A DNA stretch of 64,000 nt from Paenarthrobacter sp. Z7-10 (GCF_026932795.1 NZ_JADPVH010000005.1:1-64000), one strand, 5' to 3'; positions 44,847-54,139 are shown, counted from the stretch's first letter. The notes: generated from the sequence alone by a model not told the origin. Program-made: numbers and translations.

Positions 44847-46000
44847 GCGCGAAGCGTCCCTCGTCCATCCGAGACTGCCGCGGCTTTCTGCCAAATGGCG
44901 GTGCAGCCGGCCGGGATGAACCCCAATGCCGTATTGATCGCGAGCATCGGTTCGTTCTCTGCGGCGTTGCCCGTGTAAATCCGGCGCACCGCGGGCCACT
45001 GAGCCGTCAGCCGCTCGAGGTTCGCCAATTTTAGCCGCATCCCAAGCCGGTGGCCCCGGTGCCCGGGAAGGACCAGCGTGTCTTCCTGGAAGACAACGTC
45101 GGGTTTGGCCGGCAGGTATTCAAGCACAGTTTGGCCCACCAGCGCCCCGCTGCTTGCCTCCCGCGCGACCGTTACCAGCAGTTCGCGGCCTTCGGGGGCC
45201 AGCTCGGATTCCTCCAGCCGGATCCTCTCGGAGGTCCAGTCCTCCTCCTCCCAATCCAGCGCACCCTGAGGGACCTCCGTGGTCATGCGCCGGCGCAGCA
45301 TTGCGTATCCCTCCAGTAGATCCGGTGGGCAGTGCGAGTGCCAGCCGGTAAGGTCATAGCCGTCCGAAGCGCCGCCACGGCCCCCGGTTAAAGCGTCAAG
45401 CCGGGCGGCCGGGATCGGTACGGCGAGCACGCTCAGACGCTCGATTTGTTCCAGGCTGAATCCCAGTTTGCGGGCAAAGGATGCTGACGGCGCAGCCAGC
45501 TCGATGGCCCCCGACCCGGTGGCCGGCGTCAGAATCTGCGCAGCCTCCGTCCTGGTGCCGGCAGCTGCATCATCCGTTTCCAGCCAGCCATGGTCGCTCC
45601 AGCCGATCACGGTGGTCCGGGAAGCCGCGGCGATCCGCGGCAGGCACGCGGCGTACAGCGCGCTGCCAATTCCCCGCCGCCGCACTTCCGGGTGAACCTG
45701 GATGGATACCTCCGCCAAGCGCAGGTTGTCCCGCAGCGGGATCGTAACGGCGGCACGGCCGACCAGCCGCTCGGAGTCTCCGGCCGGGATCCACGCGCTC
45801 AAAATGCTGCGCTCTTCGTAGACGGAGGACGTTGCCATTACTCTGCGCGCCTGCGGACTAAGCCAAGAATCGCCGCTGCCGCGTTCGTGTTCCTTCACGA
45901 GGTTCGCCAACGCGCAATCCGCCAAGAAGGCGGCAGCATCGGGGCCGTCCAACGAGCCCGGAACGTGCAGGTCGGTTATGCGGACACTGGACTTCGTCAT
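44843..46000 (-). CDS. GNAT family N-acetyltransferase (two-domain), first of pair
   Basis: The product (385 residues from the ATG at 45998-46000, MTKSSVRITDLHVPGSLDG; a GTG at 46027 would add nine) is the paralogue of the next gene. The first GNAT domain shows VSIQVHPEVRRRGIGSALYAACLPRI, a clear acetyl-CoA motif. The second has VTVAREASSGALVGQTVLEYL, LVLPGHRGHRLGMRLKLANLERL and the end NTALGFIPAGCTAIWQKA. The choice of start follows the alignment with its paralogue. The pair stands between rplA and rplJ, a place normally without genes in E. coli-type clusters. No substrate can be inferred. Confidence 0.82.
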   Translation of the reverse strand: MTKSSVRITDLHVPGSLDGPDAAAFLADCALANLVKEHERGSGDSWLSPQARRVMATSSVYEERSILSAWIPAGDSERLVGRAAVTIPLRDNLRLAEVSIQVHPEVRRRGIGSALYAACLPRIAAASRTTVIGWSDHGWLETDDAAAGTRTEAAQILTPATGSGAIELAAPSASFARKLGFSLEQIERLSVLAVPIPAARLDALTGGRGGASDGYDLTGWHSHCPPDLLEGYAMLRRRMTTEVPQGALDWEEEDWTSERIRLEESELAPEGRELLVTVAREASSGALVGQTVLEYLPAKPDVVFQEDTLVLPGHRGHRLGMRLKLANLERLTAQWPAVRRIYTGNAAENEPMLAINTALGFIPAGCTAIWQKAAAVSDGRGTLRA

Positions 46001-46049
46001 TGAAGCTGCTTTCTGCCGGATACTCACATCCTAAACCGGTCCGCGTTAC

Positions 46050-46092
46050 GCCGGGCAAAACAAAGGGCCGGTGCAGCTGCACCGGCCCTTTG
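46050..46092 (-). terminator. Terminator after rplA
   Basis: A perfect 32-base palindrome (16-base arms, CAAAGGGCCGGTGCAG and its complement, 46061-46092) lies 14 bases after the rplA stop. On the minus strand it is followed by TTTTGCC, a normal intrinsic terminator. It separates rplKA from the GNAT pair. Confidence 0.9.
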
Positions 46093-46106
46093 ATGGAAAT
46101 TACCGC

Positions 46107-46814
46107 TTAGGCGTCGGCCAGAACCTTGGTGACGTTGGGATCCACGGCAATGCCGGGGCCAAACGTGGTGCTGACGGTGGCCTTCTGCAGGTAACGTCCC
46201 TTGGAGGCGGAAGGCTTCAACCGAAGCACCTCTTCCAAGGCCGCCGCGTAATTCTCGGCCAGTTTCTGGGCGTCGAAGGACACCTTGCCCACAATGAAAT
46301 GCAGGTTCGAGTGCTTGTCGACGCGGAAGTCGATCTTTCCGCCCTTGATGTCCTCGACGGCCTTGGCAACGTTGTTGGTCACCGTGCCCGTCTTCGGGTT
46401 CGGCATCAGGTTTCGGGGACCAAGGATCTTACCCAGCCGGCCAACCTTACCCATCAGGTCAGGCGTGGCGACGGCGGCGTCAAAGTCGGTCCAACCACCC
46501 TGGATCTTCTCGATCAGGTCATCGGAACCGACAAAGTCGGCGCCGGCGGCGATCGCCGCGTCGGCCCGGTCACCGGTTGCGAAAACCAAGACGCGCGCCA
46601 CTTTACCGGTACCGTGCGGAAGGTTCACCGTGCCACGGACCATCTGGTCGGCCTTGCGGGGATCGACACCCAAGCGGAAGGCAACCTCCACCGTTGCGTC
46701 GAACTTGGACGGATTGGTGTCCTTGGCGAGGTTAATGGCCTCGAACGGGGTGTAGAACTTGTCCGCCTCGATCTTGCCGGCCGCTGCCTCGTATGCTTTG
46801 CTGCGCTTTGCCAT
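46107..46814 (-). CDS. rplA: 50S ribosomal protein L1
   Basis: L1 forms the mobile stalk at the E site and often represses its own operon. The start is the ATG at 46812-46814 ([21 protein letters not shown]), giving 235 residues; the frame is open 25 codons further but those do not fit. Motifs [29 protein letters not shown] and [18 protein letters not shown] are diagnostic. It follows rplK after 131 bases. Confidence 0.98.
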   Translation of the reverse strand: MAKRSKAYEAAAGKIEADKFYTPFEAINLAKDTNPSKFDATVEVAFRLGVDPRKADQMVRGTVNLPHGTGKVARVLVFATGDRADAAIAAGADFVGSDDLIEKIQGGWTDFDAAVATPDLMGKVGRLGKILGPRNLMPNPKTGTVTNNVAKAVEDIKGGKIDFRVDKHSNLHFIVGKVSFDAQKLAENYAAALEEVLRLKPSASKGRYLQKATVSTTFGPGIAVDPNVTKVLADA

Positions 46815-46945
46815 GCTGCTCTTTCTCCTTGTGCAGTTGTGGTCTGCGGACCGCGCTGGGCCCTGCCACCGCCGGCAGTTCGCACCCATTGCAAATACAC
46901 TGGGGCGCCGCCGTCGTTAGAAATGTAAGTGGTGGTGCGAAGCTC

Positions 46946-47377
46946 TCAGGCCTCGACCGTGATGCCCATGGAACGGGCCGTGCCGGCGATGATCTTGGCC
47001 GCGGCCTCGATGTCGTTGGCGTTCAAATCCACCAGCTTCTGGCTGGCGATTTCATTAACCTGGTCCTTGGTCAGCTGCGCAACCTTAACGGTATGCGGAG
47101 TCGCCGATCCCTTAGCAACGCCCGCGGCCTGCTTGATCAGCTCTGCTGCCGGCGGAGTCTTGGTGATGAAGGTGAACGAACGGTCCTCGTAGACCGTGAT
47201 TTCCACCGGGATGACGTTGCCGCGCTGGGCCTCCGTTGCGGCGTTGTAGGCCTTGCAGAATTCCATAATGTTGACACCGTGCTGGCCAAGCGCAGGACCA
47301 ATGGGAGGGGCTGGATTAGCAGCACCCGCCTTGATCTGCAGCTTGATGAGGCCGGTGACCTTTTTCTTGGGAGCCAA
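46946..47377 (-). CDS. rplK: 50S ribosomal protein L11
   Basis: L11 binds the GTPase-associated rRNA region and is needed for RelA activation and thiopeptide action. The 143 residues contain [37 protein letters not shown] with the Pro residues of the thiopeptide site, and the RNA-binding C-terminal domain. It lies 140 bases after nusG. Confidence 0.98.
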   Translation of the reverse strand: MAPKKKVTGLIKLQIKAGAANPAPPIGPALGQHGVNIMEFCKAYNAATEAQRGNVIPVEITVYEDRSFTFITKTPPAAELIKQAAGVAKGSATPHTVKVAQLTKDQVNEIASQKLVDLNANDIEAAAKIIAGTARSMGITVEA

Positions 47378-47517
47378 TTTCGGATCCTTCTCTAATAGCT
47401 TTCCTGAGGAGACGGAGCGCGCCCCAGGTTCTTGACCACCATGGCGTGATGGTCATCGCCCCAAGCCGGCTAAGCGGGCCGGTCCGGGGCGAAATCGATG
47501 GTCAACCAGTGCCGGAA

Positions 47518-48387
47518 CTAAATCTTGGCAACCTGGTTGAACGAGAGTGTGACGGGTGTTTCGCGCTCGAAGATGGAGACCAGGACCACCATGGTCTGGG
47601 ACTCCGGCTTGATCTCCGAGATGGTCGCCGGAAGGGTCTCGAACGGACCTTCCTTGACGATCACGGACTCGCCAATCTCAAAGTCGACGACAGCGGCCGG
47701 GGCATGCTTGACCGGCTTACCGGCCTCGGCCTGCTCTTCTTCAAAGACCGGCGCAAGCATCGAGAAAACCTCATCCAGGCGCAGCGGAACCGGGTTATGG
47801 GCGTTGCCCACAAAACCCGTTACGCCTGGCGTATGACGCACGGCACCCCAGGAGGCGTCGGTCAGATCCATCCGGACCAGTACGTAGCCGGGAATACGGA
47901 CGCGGTTGACGACCTTGCGCTGCGCATTCTTGATCTCCACGACCTCTTCCATGGGAACCTGGATTTCAAAGATGAAATCTTCCATGTTCAGGGACTGGAT
48001 ACGGGTCTCCAGGTTCGCCTTCACGCGGTTCTCATAGCCGGCATAGGAGTGGATGACGAACCAGTCGCCCTCCTGGCGGCGCAGCTTGGCCTTGAACTCA
48101 TCGGCCGGATCCGGCTCGGCGGCAGCCGCGGCGGACACCAAGGCGTCCTCATCGGCGGCGTCGTCCGCCGGAACGTCCGCGGCATCGGCGTCATCCGCCG
48201 GAACGTCCGCTGCATCGGCCGGAACGTCCGTGCCGTCGTCGTGCGTTACGGCTCGATTTTCAGCGTCGCCCATGGCATCGTCCGCTCCGGTTTCGGGCGC
48301 AGCGGCGTCCCGGCCCTCGAAAGCATTCTCCTCAACGGTGCTCTCGTTCGGCCCAGTCTTTGTTACCTCGAGCTCCTGCTCAGACAC
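47518..48387 (-). CDS. nusG: Transcription termination/antitermination protein NusG
   Basis: NusG binds RNA polymerase and links it to Rho or the ribosome. The start is the GTG at 48385-48387, with GGAAG upstream, giving 289 residues. The first 110 or so are an acidic Ala/Asp-rich extension with a [21 protein letters not shown] repeat. The NGN domain follows ([54 protein letters not shown]), then the KOW domain ([22 protein letters not shown]). The acidic extension is usual in actinobacteria; E. coli NusG has 181 residues. Confidence 0.96.
   Translation of the reverse strand: MSEQELEVTKTGPNESTVEENAFEGRDAAAPETGADDAMGDAENRAVTHDDGTDVPADAADVPADDADAADVPADDAADEDALVSAAAAAEPDPADEFKAKLRRQEGDWFVIHSYAGYENRVKANLETRIQSLNMEDFIFEIQVPMEEVVEIKNAQRKVVNRVRIPGYVLVRMDLTDASWGAVRHTPGVTGFVGNAHNPVPLRLDEVFSMLAPVFEEEQAEAGKPVKHAPAAVVDFEIGESVIVKEGPFETLPATISEIKPESQTMVVLVSIFERETPVTLSFNQVAKI
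48150..48240. repeat. Asp/Ala-coding repeat in nusG
   Basis: Copies of GCCGGAACGTCCG with GCATCGGCG or GTCATCC spacers alternate here. On the minus strand they encode DVPADA / DVPADD units of the NusG acidic extension. Confidence 0.65.
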
Positions 48388-48471
48388 GTATTTCCCGCTT
48401 CCTTTTCCAAACTTGAATGCCTCAAACCGACCGGGTGCCGCAACTGCCAACATAGTCGGCGCTGGCGGCAC

Positions 48472-48750
48472 TTACTGCTCCGTTGGGCCGCTGCCGCCGA
48501 AGATCCACAGCACGGCCTTGCCAAAGGCAAGATCCAGTCCTGTCACGATGGCCATCATGATGGCCACGAAAACCAGAACCACAATCGTGTAGTTGATCAG
48601 CTCTTTCCGAGTCGGGGTCACTACCTTCCGCAGCTCGCCAATGACCTGACGGAAGAACAGTGCCATCCGGGCGAAAAACCCGGGTTTCACCGGCTTGGTG
48701 GACTTGTTGGCAGGGCGGCCCTGGGAGCTGCCCGCGGCTGTCTCGGTCAC
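48472..48750 (-). CDS. secE: Preprotein translocase subunit SecE
   Basis: SecE clamps SecY in the plasma membrane. The 92 residues have a hydrophilic N-terminal part, the amphipathic helix RQVIGELRKVVTPTRKELINYT and one membrane helix (VVLVFVAIMMAIVTGLDLAF). The single-helix form is standard in actinobacteria. It lies between tRNA-Trp and nusG on the same strand, the classic order. Confidence 0.95.
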   Translation of the reverse strand: MTETAAGSSQGRPANKSTKPVKPGFFARMALFFRQVIGELRKVVTPTRKELINYTIVVLVFVAIMMAIVTGLDLAFGKAVLWIFGGSGPTEQ

Positions 48751-48894
48751 CTTTGCCTCGCTCTTCTGTGTCTGTGGATGTCTTCAGTCCGGAGGCTCGC
48801 CAGCACCACGACCATACCGGTTGCTGCTGCCGTTCACTGCGTCCGCGGCAGTCCGGACCCTGAGGGATCCTGACTGCCGCGGGCCAGTCATGCG

Positions 48895-48967
48895 CAGGGC
48901 AGACAGGACTCGAACCTGCAACCTGCGGTTTTGGAGACCGCTGCGCTACCAATTGCGCCACTACCCT
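48895..48967 (-). tRNA. tRNA-Trp (anticodon CCA)
   Basis: A 73-base cloverleaf can be drawn on the minus strand. The acceptor stem is AGGGTAG/CTGCCCT with one G-U pair, the D stem GCGC/GCGC, and the anticodon stem GCGGT/ACCGC with loop CTCCAAA and anticodon CCA. The T arm is GCAGG-TTCGAGT-CCTGT and the discriminator base is G. The CCA end is not encoded directly after it. It lies upstream of secE, as in many bacteria. Confidence 0.95.
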
Positions 48968-49195
48968 TTGTACTGGCGTTCTTTGCCTGAAGTCCGCCCT
49001 GTCCAGCTCCGGAAAGGAACCAGCGTAAGGCGCGGGCCATCATGGCGATTTGAACACCGAGGAATAAGTCTACGCAATCCGGACTCCCACGTCGAACCGG
49101 AGGCAGCAGATGCGTGAAGCCGAGCGGCGATAAGCATAAAGTGGACAGGGACGAGGTCCGTCACCGGGCCGGACCCCACCGAAAAAGGAACGCTC

Positions 49196-50443
49196 ATGCC
49201 TGCCGAAGCGACAGCTGCTCCCGACTTCTCCCGTGCGGACCCGCGCCGGCGCGTCTCCGCACGAATAGCGGCCATTGCCGAATCGGCGACCCTCGCTGTG
49301 GATGCCAAGGCCAAGGCCCTCAAGGCAGCTGGCCGTCCGGTGATTAGTTTCGGTGCCGGCGAGCCGGACTTCCCGACGCCGGACTACATTGTGGACGCTG
49401 CTGTTGCGGCCGCCAGGGACCCGAAAAACCACCGCTACTCACCGGCCGCCGGGCTGCCTGAGCTTAAGAGCGCCATCGCTGCGAAAACGCTCCGTGACTC
49501 CGGGTACCAGGTGGATCCCTCGCAGGTCTTGGTGACCAACGGCGGAAAGCAGGCTGTCTACGAGGCGTTTGCGACCCTGCTCGATCCGGGTGACGAGGTT
49601 CTGTTGCCGACTCCCTTCTGGACCACCTATCCGGAGGCTATTCGGTTGGCCGGCGGCGTACCTGTTCATGTCTTTGCCGGCCCGGAGCAGGGCTACCTGG
49701 TCACGACCGACCAGCTTGAGGCGGCTCTGACGCCGCGGACCAAGATCCTGCTGTTCGTCTCTCCGTCGAACCCGACGGGCGCGGTCTACTCCCCCGGGCA
49801 GACCAAGGAAATAGGCCAATGGGCCGCGGCCAAGGGCCTGTGGGTGTTGACGGATGAAATTTACGAACACCTCACCTACGATGACGTTCCATTTACCTCC
49901 ATAGCCACCGCAGCACCGGAGCTGGGCGACAAGGTGGTGATCCTCAACGGGGTAGCCAAAACATATGCCATGACGGGTTGGCGGGTCGGCTGGATGATCG
50001 GACCGGCGGATGTGGTCCGTGGGGCCACAAACCTGCAGTCGCACGCCACCTCGAACGTCTCCAACGTTCCGCAGCGGGCTGCCTTGGCCGCCGTCGCCGG
50101 GCCGCTGACCGCGGTGCAGGAAATGAAGACAGCCTTCAACCGCCGCCGGCAGGCCATGGTGGCAGGGCTCAATGCCATCGACGCGGTGGTGTGTCCAACA
50201 CCCCACGGCGCGTTCTACGCCTATGCCGACGTCCGGGGGCTGCTGGGCCGCAGTTTGGCCGGCGTCAGCTGCGCCACCTCGGCCGAACTTGCCGCCCTGA
50301 TCCTGGACCAGATTGAAGTGGCAGTAGTTCCAGGGGAGGCGTTCGGCCCCAGCGGATTCATCAGACTCTCCTATGCCCTCTCCGACGCGGACCTGGCCGA
50401 AGGGGTCGGGCGCCTGCAGGAGTTCCTCGGCAGCGCCAGCTAG
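49196..50443 (+). CDS. Pyridoxal-phosphate aminotransferase, class I (aspartate type)
   Basis: The 415-residue enzyme transfers amino groups using pyridoxal phosphate; it groups with aspartate / AT-Ib aminotransferases. Visible features are [13 protein letters not shown] at the substrate-binding N-terminus, [36 protein letters not shown] and the Schiff-base Lys in [20 protein letters not shown]. The C-terminal Arg of GFIRLSYA binds the substrate carboxylate. Its ATG has AAGGAACG upstream. It stands divergent from the tRNA-Trp-secE operon. The gene would usually be called aspC or aspB, but the substrate is not proven. Confidence 0.92.
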   Translation: MPAEATAAPDFSRADPRRRVSARIAAIAESATLAVDAKAKALKAAGRPVISFGAGEPDFPTPDYIVDAAVAAARDPKNHRYSPAAGLPELKSAIAAKTLRDSGYQVDPSQVLVTNGGKQAVYEAFATLLDPGDEVLLPTPFWTTYPEAIRLAGGVPVHVFAGPEQGYLVTTDQLEAALTPRTKILLFVSPSNPTGAVYSPGQTKEIGQWAAAKGLWVLTDEIYEHLTYDDVPFTSIATAAPELGDKVVILNGVAKTYAMTGWRVGWMIGPADVVRGATNLQSHATSNVSNVPQRAALAAVAGPLTAVQEMKTAFNRRRQAMVAGLNAIDAVVCPTPHGAFYAYADVRGLLGRSLAGVSCATSAELAALILDQIEVAVVPGEAFGPSGFIRLSYALSDADLAEGVGRLQEFLGSAS

Positions 50444-50470
50444 CCGGCGCTGCCGGTGTGACCCGCCAAG

Positions 50471-50498
50471 TTGCCTAAGTCACATCAGCGTCTAGAAT
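50471..50498 (+). promoter_or_regulatory. Possible pfkA promoter
   Basis: TTGCCT at 50471-50476, a 16-base spacer and TAGAAT at 50493-50498 form a housekeeping-type promoter 80 bases before the pfkA start codon, in the gap after the aminotransferase gene. Confidence 0.5.
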
Positions 50499-50577
50499 CT
50501 CTAAGAGAGCTCAACGGAGTGCTCGCATCCCCGACCACTCCTCCCCCATCGGGACTGAGCTCAAAGGACCGAGCTAG

Positions 50578-51603
50578 ATGAAAATTGGAATTCTCACCAG
50601 CGGCGGCGACTGCCCCGGCCTCAATGCGGTTATCCGCGGAGCGGTGCTGAAGGGCATTAAAATCCACGGCCAGGAATTTGTTGGCTTCCGCGATGGCTGG
50701 CGCGGCGTTGTCGAAGGCGACATCATGGATCTGCCACGACAGAGCGTCCGCGGCATCTCCAAGCAGGGTGGCACGATTTTGGGAACCTCCCGGACTAATC
50801 CTTTCGAGGGTGATGGTGGTCCGGAGGTCATCAAAGCGCACCTTGAGCGGATGGGCATTGATGCCATCATCGCCATCGGCGGCGAGGGAACCCTCGCCGC
50901 CGCCAAGCGGCTCACGGATGCCGGTCTGAAAATCGTAGGCGTGCCCAAGACCGTGGACAATGACCTGGACGCGACGGACTACACCTTCGGCTTCGACACC
51001 GCCGTGCAGATCGCCACCGAGGCCATTGACCGGCTGCGCACCACCGGGGAGTCCCATCACCGCTGCATGATCGCCGAAGTGATGGGCCGGCACGTGGGCT
51101 GGATTGCCCTGCATGCAGGCATGGCTTCGGGTGCACATGCCATCCTGATTCCGGAGCAGCAGGTCAGCATCGAGCAGATCACCGAGTGGGTCAATGAGGC
51201 ACACGATCGGGGCCGCGCCCCGCTGGTGGTGGTGGCGGAGGGCTTCGTGCCCTCGCACATGGAATCCCCGCATTCTGAGCGCGGCATGGACACTTTCGGC
51301 CGGCCACGGCTGGGCGGCATCGCGGACCAGCTGGCTCCGGAAATTGAGGCCCGCACCGGGATTGAAACCCGTGCCACCATTCTGGGCCACATCCAGCGCG
51401 GCGGCGTGCCCTCGGGTTTCGACCGGGTCCTGGCTACCCGTCTGGGCATGGCGGCGATTGATTCCGTGGTGGAGGGACGCTGGGGAACCATGGTGTCGCT
51501 GGCAGGCACCGAGATCAAGCATGTGGGCTTCGAGGCCGCACTGGGCAATCTGAAGACCGTCCCGCCGCACCGCTATGAGGAAGCGGCAATTCTTTTCGGC
51601 TGA
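50578..51603 (+). CDS. pfkA: 6-phosphofructokinase
   Basis: The enzyme phosphorylates fructose 6-phosphate in glycolysis. The 341 residues start MKIGILTSGGDCPGLNAVIRG. The nucleotide site reads IGGEGTLAAA and the catalytic loop VPKTVDNDLDAT; EVMGRHVGWIALHAG and LGHIQRGGVPSGFDR follow. The position that separates ATP- from pyrophosphate-users (second residue of the GGDG/GGDD motif) is Gly, as in ATP-dependent enzymes. The Lys in PKTVDND is the residue more often seen in PPi enzymes. This Gly/Lys mix is known in actinobacterial ATP-PFKs, so ATP use is likely. Confidence 0.94.
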   Translation: MKIGILTSGGDCPGLNAVIRGAVLKGIKIHGQEFVGFRDGWRGVVEGDIMDLPRQSVRGISKQGGTILGTSRTNPFEGDGGPEVIKAHLERMGIDAIIAIGGEGTLAAAKRLTDAGLKIVGVPKTVDNDLDATDYTFGFDTAVQIATEAIDRLRTTGESHHRCMIAEVMGRHVGWIALHAGMASGAHAILIPEQQVSIEQITEWVNEAHDRGRAPLVVVAEGFVPSHMESPHSERGMDTFGRPRLGGIADQLAPEIEARTGIETRATILGHIQRGGVPSGFDRVLATRLGMAAIDSVVEGRWGTMVSLAGTEIKHVGFEAALGNLKTVPPHRYEEAAILFG

Positions 51604-51627
51604 ATCCAGCCGGCCGGCGCCGGGCGG

Positions 51628-51668
51628 GCGGTCCGTTCCTGGCAGGCGGTCCGTTCCTGGCAGGCGGT
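51628..51668. repeat. 18-base direct repeat, 2.3 copies
   Basis: GCGGTCCGTTCCTGGCAG occurs at 51628-51645 and 51646-51663 without a gap, followed by the first five bases of a third copy. It lies in the short gap between pfkA and the GNAT gene, just before the latter's start. Confidence 0.85.
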
Positions 51669-51679
51669 AGCGTGGATTC

Positions 51680-52375
51680 ATGAGCTTTGATGACAACAGC
51701 GCCGCCATCGTCCTGCTGGCATGGGAGCGCAGGCTCGGTTTCGGCGACGGCACGCTCAGCACCGGTCTGGAACGCCATGTCAGGCACGACGACGGCGCAA
51801 CCTCGGTCAGCTTTCTGCGGCTCTTCGGCCGCTCTGCTCTGGTGGGTCCGGGCTGGGCGGTCGAAGCGGCCGCAGGGCTGGACGACGACGAACTGGCTGA
51901 CCACTCGACGCTGCTCCGGCTGACCCGGGAGCACGGCGGACACGGATTGGGCACGGCCGCCCTCTATTTCGCCGACGATCTCCCGCTCGTCCAGCCCTCA
52001 GGCGACCTGAGCGTATCCCGCGATCCCGCCCACGCGCTGGCGCTGCAGGGACTGTGCCCGCCCGACGACGCGAACGAATTCGGGCTGCCGAAGCTGAAAC
52101 ACAGCTACACCGTGATGCTCGACGGCGGACCCGTCGCCTGCGGCGCCTTCACCGAGTGGCAGGGCATTGTCGCCCGGCTCGGCGTCCTCGTGGCCCCACC
52201 GCGGCGCGGTGCGGGGCTTGGCAAACTGGCCGGAGCCATCGCGGCACATGAGGCCCTGGCCTCCGGACTGGTGCTGCAGTGGCGCGCCGACGTCAGCAAT
52301 GCCGCCGCCAATGCCACGGCCCACTCGCTCGGTTTCCTCCGGGCCGGAACCCAGACCTCCGTTCTGCTGGGCTGA
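51680..52375 (+). CDS. GNAT family N-acetyltransferase
   Basis: This 231-residue cytoplasmic protein has a C-terminal GNAT domain: VMLDGGPVACGAFTEWQGIVARLGVLVAPPRRGAGLGKLAGAIAAHEAL, containing the acetyl-CoA loop RRGAGLGK, then NAAANATAHSLGFLRAGTQTSVLLG. The N-terminal half is less conserved and may bind the substrate. No good ribosome binding site precedes the ATG. The gene is convergent with the MFS transporter and ends just before an 18-base tandem array. Substrate unknown. Confidence 0.8.
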   Translation: MSFDDNSAAIVLLAWERRLGFGDGTLSTGLERHVRHDDGATSVSFLRLFGRSALVGPGWAVEAAAGLDDDELADHSTLLRLTREHGGHGLGTAALYFADDLPLVQPSGDLSVSRDPAHALALQGLCPPDDANEFGLPKLKHSYTVMLDGGPVACGAFTEWQGIVARLGVLVAPPRRGAGLGKLAGAIAAHEALASGLVLQWRADVSNAAANATAHSLGFLRAGTQTSVLLG

Positions 52376-52404
52376 CCGGCCAGCAGGACACGGCTCGGGC
52401 GCCG

Positions 52405-52548
52405 GGCTGCCGGTCCTGCCCCGGCTACCGGTCCTGCCCCGGCTACCGGTCCCGCCCCGGCTACCGGTCCTGCCCCGGCTACCGGTCCTGCCCCGGCTAC
52501 CGGTCCCGCCCCGGCTACCGGTCCCGCCCCGGCTACCGGTCCCGCGCC
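52405..52548. repeat. 18-base tandem array, 8 copies
   Basis: Eight head-to-tail copies of GGCTACCGGTCCTGCCCC, with C/T changes at one position, a G in the first copy and GCGCC at the end of the last, fill the gap between the convergent GNAT and MFS genes. Since 18 bases are six codons, each copy keeps the frame. In the MFS frame every ACC-type copy holds a TAG, and the MFS stop codon lies in the eighth copy. Confidence 0.93.
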
Positions 52549-54131
52549 GGCGGAGCTGTCACGGGCTCGCGGTGCTTTGGCCGCCTCACGCGGGCATCGC
52601 CGTCGTCGTGCCCGGCCTGCGCGCCGCCGTCGTCGTGCCCGGCCTGCGCGCCGCCGTCGTCCGGCTTGCCCCATCCCGCGACTGAACTTGGCTTGGCAAA
52701 GAACAATGCCACAGCCGCGCCAAGGACTATCACTGACGCAGGCAACAGGATCGATTCCCCCATCGCGCTGGAGAAGCCTGCATGCAGAGCGGCCGGAAGG
52801 CTGCCGGAAAACTCCATTGTCGGAGCGGCACCGGAGGCACCCGGTATTTTCGGCAGGTCCGCGGCCAGGCGGGACTGGATCAGCGCAGCAATCGCCGCGC
52901 TGCCCAGCACGGCACCAACCTGACGGGTGGTGTTGTAGATGCCGGCGCCGGCACCGGCCTGCCGCGGGGCGAGGTTCCGCGTGGCTGTGGTGGACAGCGG
53001 CGCCCAAATGCCGGCGTTCGCGAAGCCCAGCAGCGCACTGGGGAGCAGGAAGAGCCAGATGGGGGTATCGGGGGCAATCAGCTTCGCGTTCCAGAACAGG
53101 GCCACCGCCATCAGCGCCAGGGCGGCGGAACAAATGTACTTCGGATTGACCCGGTCAATAATCTTGCCCACCACCGGTGCCAGACCGCCGGAGATCAACG
53201 CCATCGGCACCATCATCAGCGCGGACTGGGTTGGCGTGAGGCCGCGGACCACCTGATAGTAGAAAATCAGCGGCAGGCTCATGGCGGTGATGCTGAAGCC
53301 CACCGTGGTGATGCCGACATTGGCCAGCGAGAAATTGCGGTCCTTGAAGAGCGACAGCGGCAGCAGCGGCTCGCCTTTGTTGACGGCCTGCCAGAGAACG
53401 AACAGCACCAGCACCACGATGCCGGCAGTGATCAGGCCCCATACCGAGATGGGACCAACGATGGTTCCCCAGGAATAGGTGCCACCTTCCTGGATGCCGA
53501 AGACCAGCAGGAACATGCCGGCGGCGCTGAACAGCACGCCGGGAATGTCAAACTTATGCGGATGCGTGCTCAGGTTTGGCACCAGCCGCCAGGCCAGAAT
53601 GAAGGCGACGACGCCGATCGGGACATTGATGAAGAAGATCCATTCCCAGCCCAGCGAATCCACCAGCACGCCGCCCAAGATGGGACCCACCAGCGTTGCG
53701 ACACCGGCAGTCGCGCCCCACAGACCCATCGCCTGGCCGCGGCGGTCCGGCGGAAAAATCCGGGTGATGACGGCCATGGTCTGCGGTGTCATCAGCGCCG
53801 CACCCAGCCCCTGCACGGCCCGGGCCACGATCAATGTCGCGATGTCGGAGGAGAAACCGCACCACAGCGAGGCCAGGGTAAAGACCACCAAACCGGCAAG
53901 GTAGAGCTTCTTCGGGCCGAACCGATCCCCCAGCCGGCCGGTAATCAGCAGTGGAACGGCGTAAGCCAAAAGATACGAACTGGTGACCCAGATGACCGAG
54001 TTAATGTCTGTGTGCAGGCCCTCCATGATGGCCGGATTGGCCACGGAAACAATGGTGGTATCGATCAGGATCATGAAGAAGCCAATCACCAGCGACCACA
54101 GCGCCGGCCACGGCCGAGTAACGTTTTCCAC
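52533..54131 (-). CDS. MFS drug efflux transporter (EmrB/QacA, DHA2 type)
   Basis: This 532-residue inner-membrane protein with about 14 helices is a proton-driven exporter. The start is the GTG at 54129-54131 with AGGAG four bases upstream. Motifs are LIDTTIVSVANPAIMEGLHTD in helix 1, GRLGDRFGPKKLYLAGLVVF after helix 2 and the motif C-like GPILGGVLVDSLGWEWIFFINVPIG. The last 45 residues are hydrophilic with a DDGGAQAGH duplication, and the stop codon lies in a tandem repeat. It is nine bases after a PadR gene, which probably controls it. Confidence 0.93.
   Translation of the reverse strand: MENVTRPWPALWSLVIGFFMILIDTTIVSVANPAIMEGLHTDINSVIWVTSSYLLAYAVPLLITGRLGDRFGPKKLYLAGLVVFTLASLWCGFSSDIATLIVARAVQGLGAALMTPQTMAVITRIFPPDRRGQAMGLWGATAGVATLVGPILGGVLVDSLGWEWIFFINVPIGVVAFILAWRLVPNLSTHPHKFDIPGVLFSAAGMFLLVFGIQEGGTYSWGTIVGPISVWGLITAGIVVLVLFVLWQAVNKGEPLLPLSLFKDRNFSLANVGITTVGFSITAMSLPLIFYYQVVRGLTPTQSALMMVPMALISGGLAPVVGKIIDRVNPKYICSAALALMAVALFWNAKLIAPDTPIWLFLLPSALLGFANAGIWAPLSTTATRNLAPRQAGAGAGIYNTTRQVGAVLGSAAIAALIQSRLAADLPKIPGASGAAPTMEFSGSLPAALHAGFSSAMGESILLPASVIVLGAAVALFFAKPSSVAGWGKPDDGGAQAGHDDGGAQAGHDDGDARVRRPKHREPVTAPPARDR
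52599..52662. repeat. 27-base coding repeat in the MFS gene
   Basis: Two exact copies of a 27-base unit (52599-52625 and 52626-52652, beginning GCCGTCGTCGTGCCC) plus about 10 bases of a third encode the duplicated DDGGAQAGH segment of the transporter's C-terminal tail. Confidence 0.85.
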
Positions 54132-54139
54132 TTTTCTCC

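Noticed and set aside
50485-51954. A 489-codon minus-strand frame opposite pfkA
   Set aside because: It spans pfkA and the repeat downstream; no family resemblance.
52405-52548. CRISPR array
   Set aside because: The units are directly joined 18-base repeats without spacers, and no cas gene is near.
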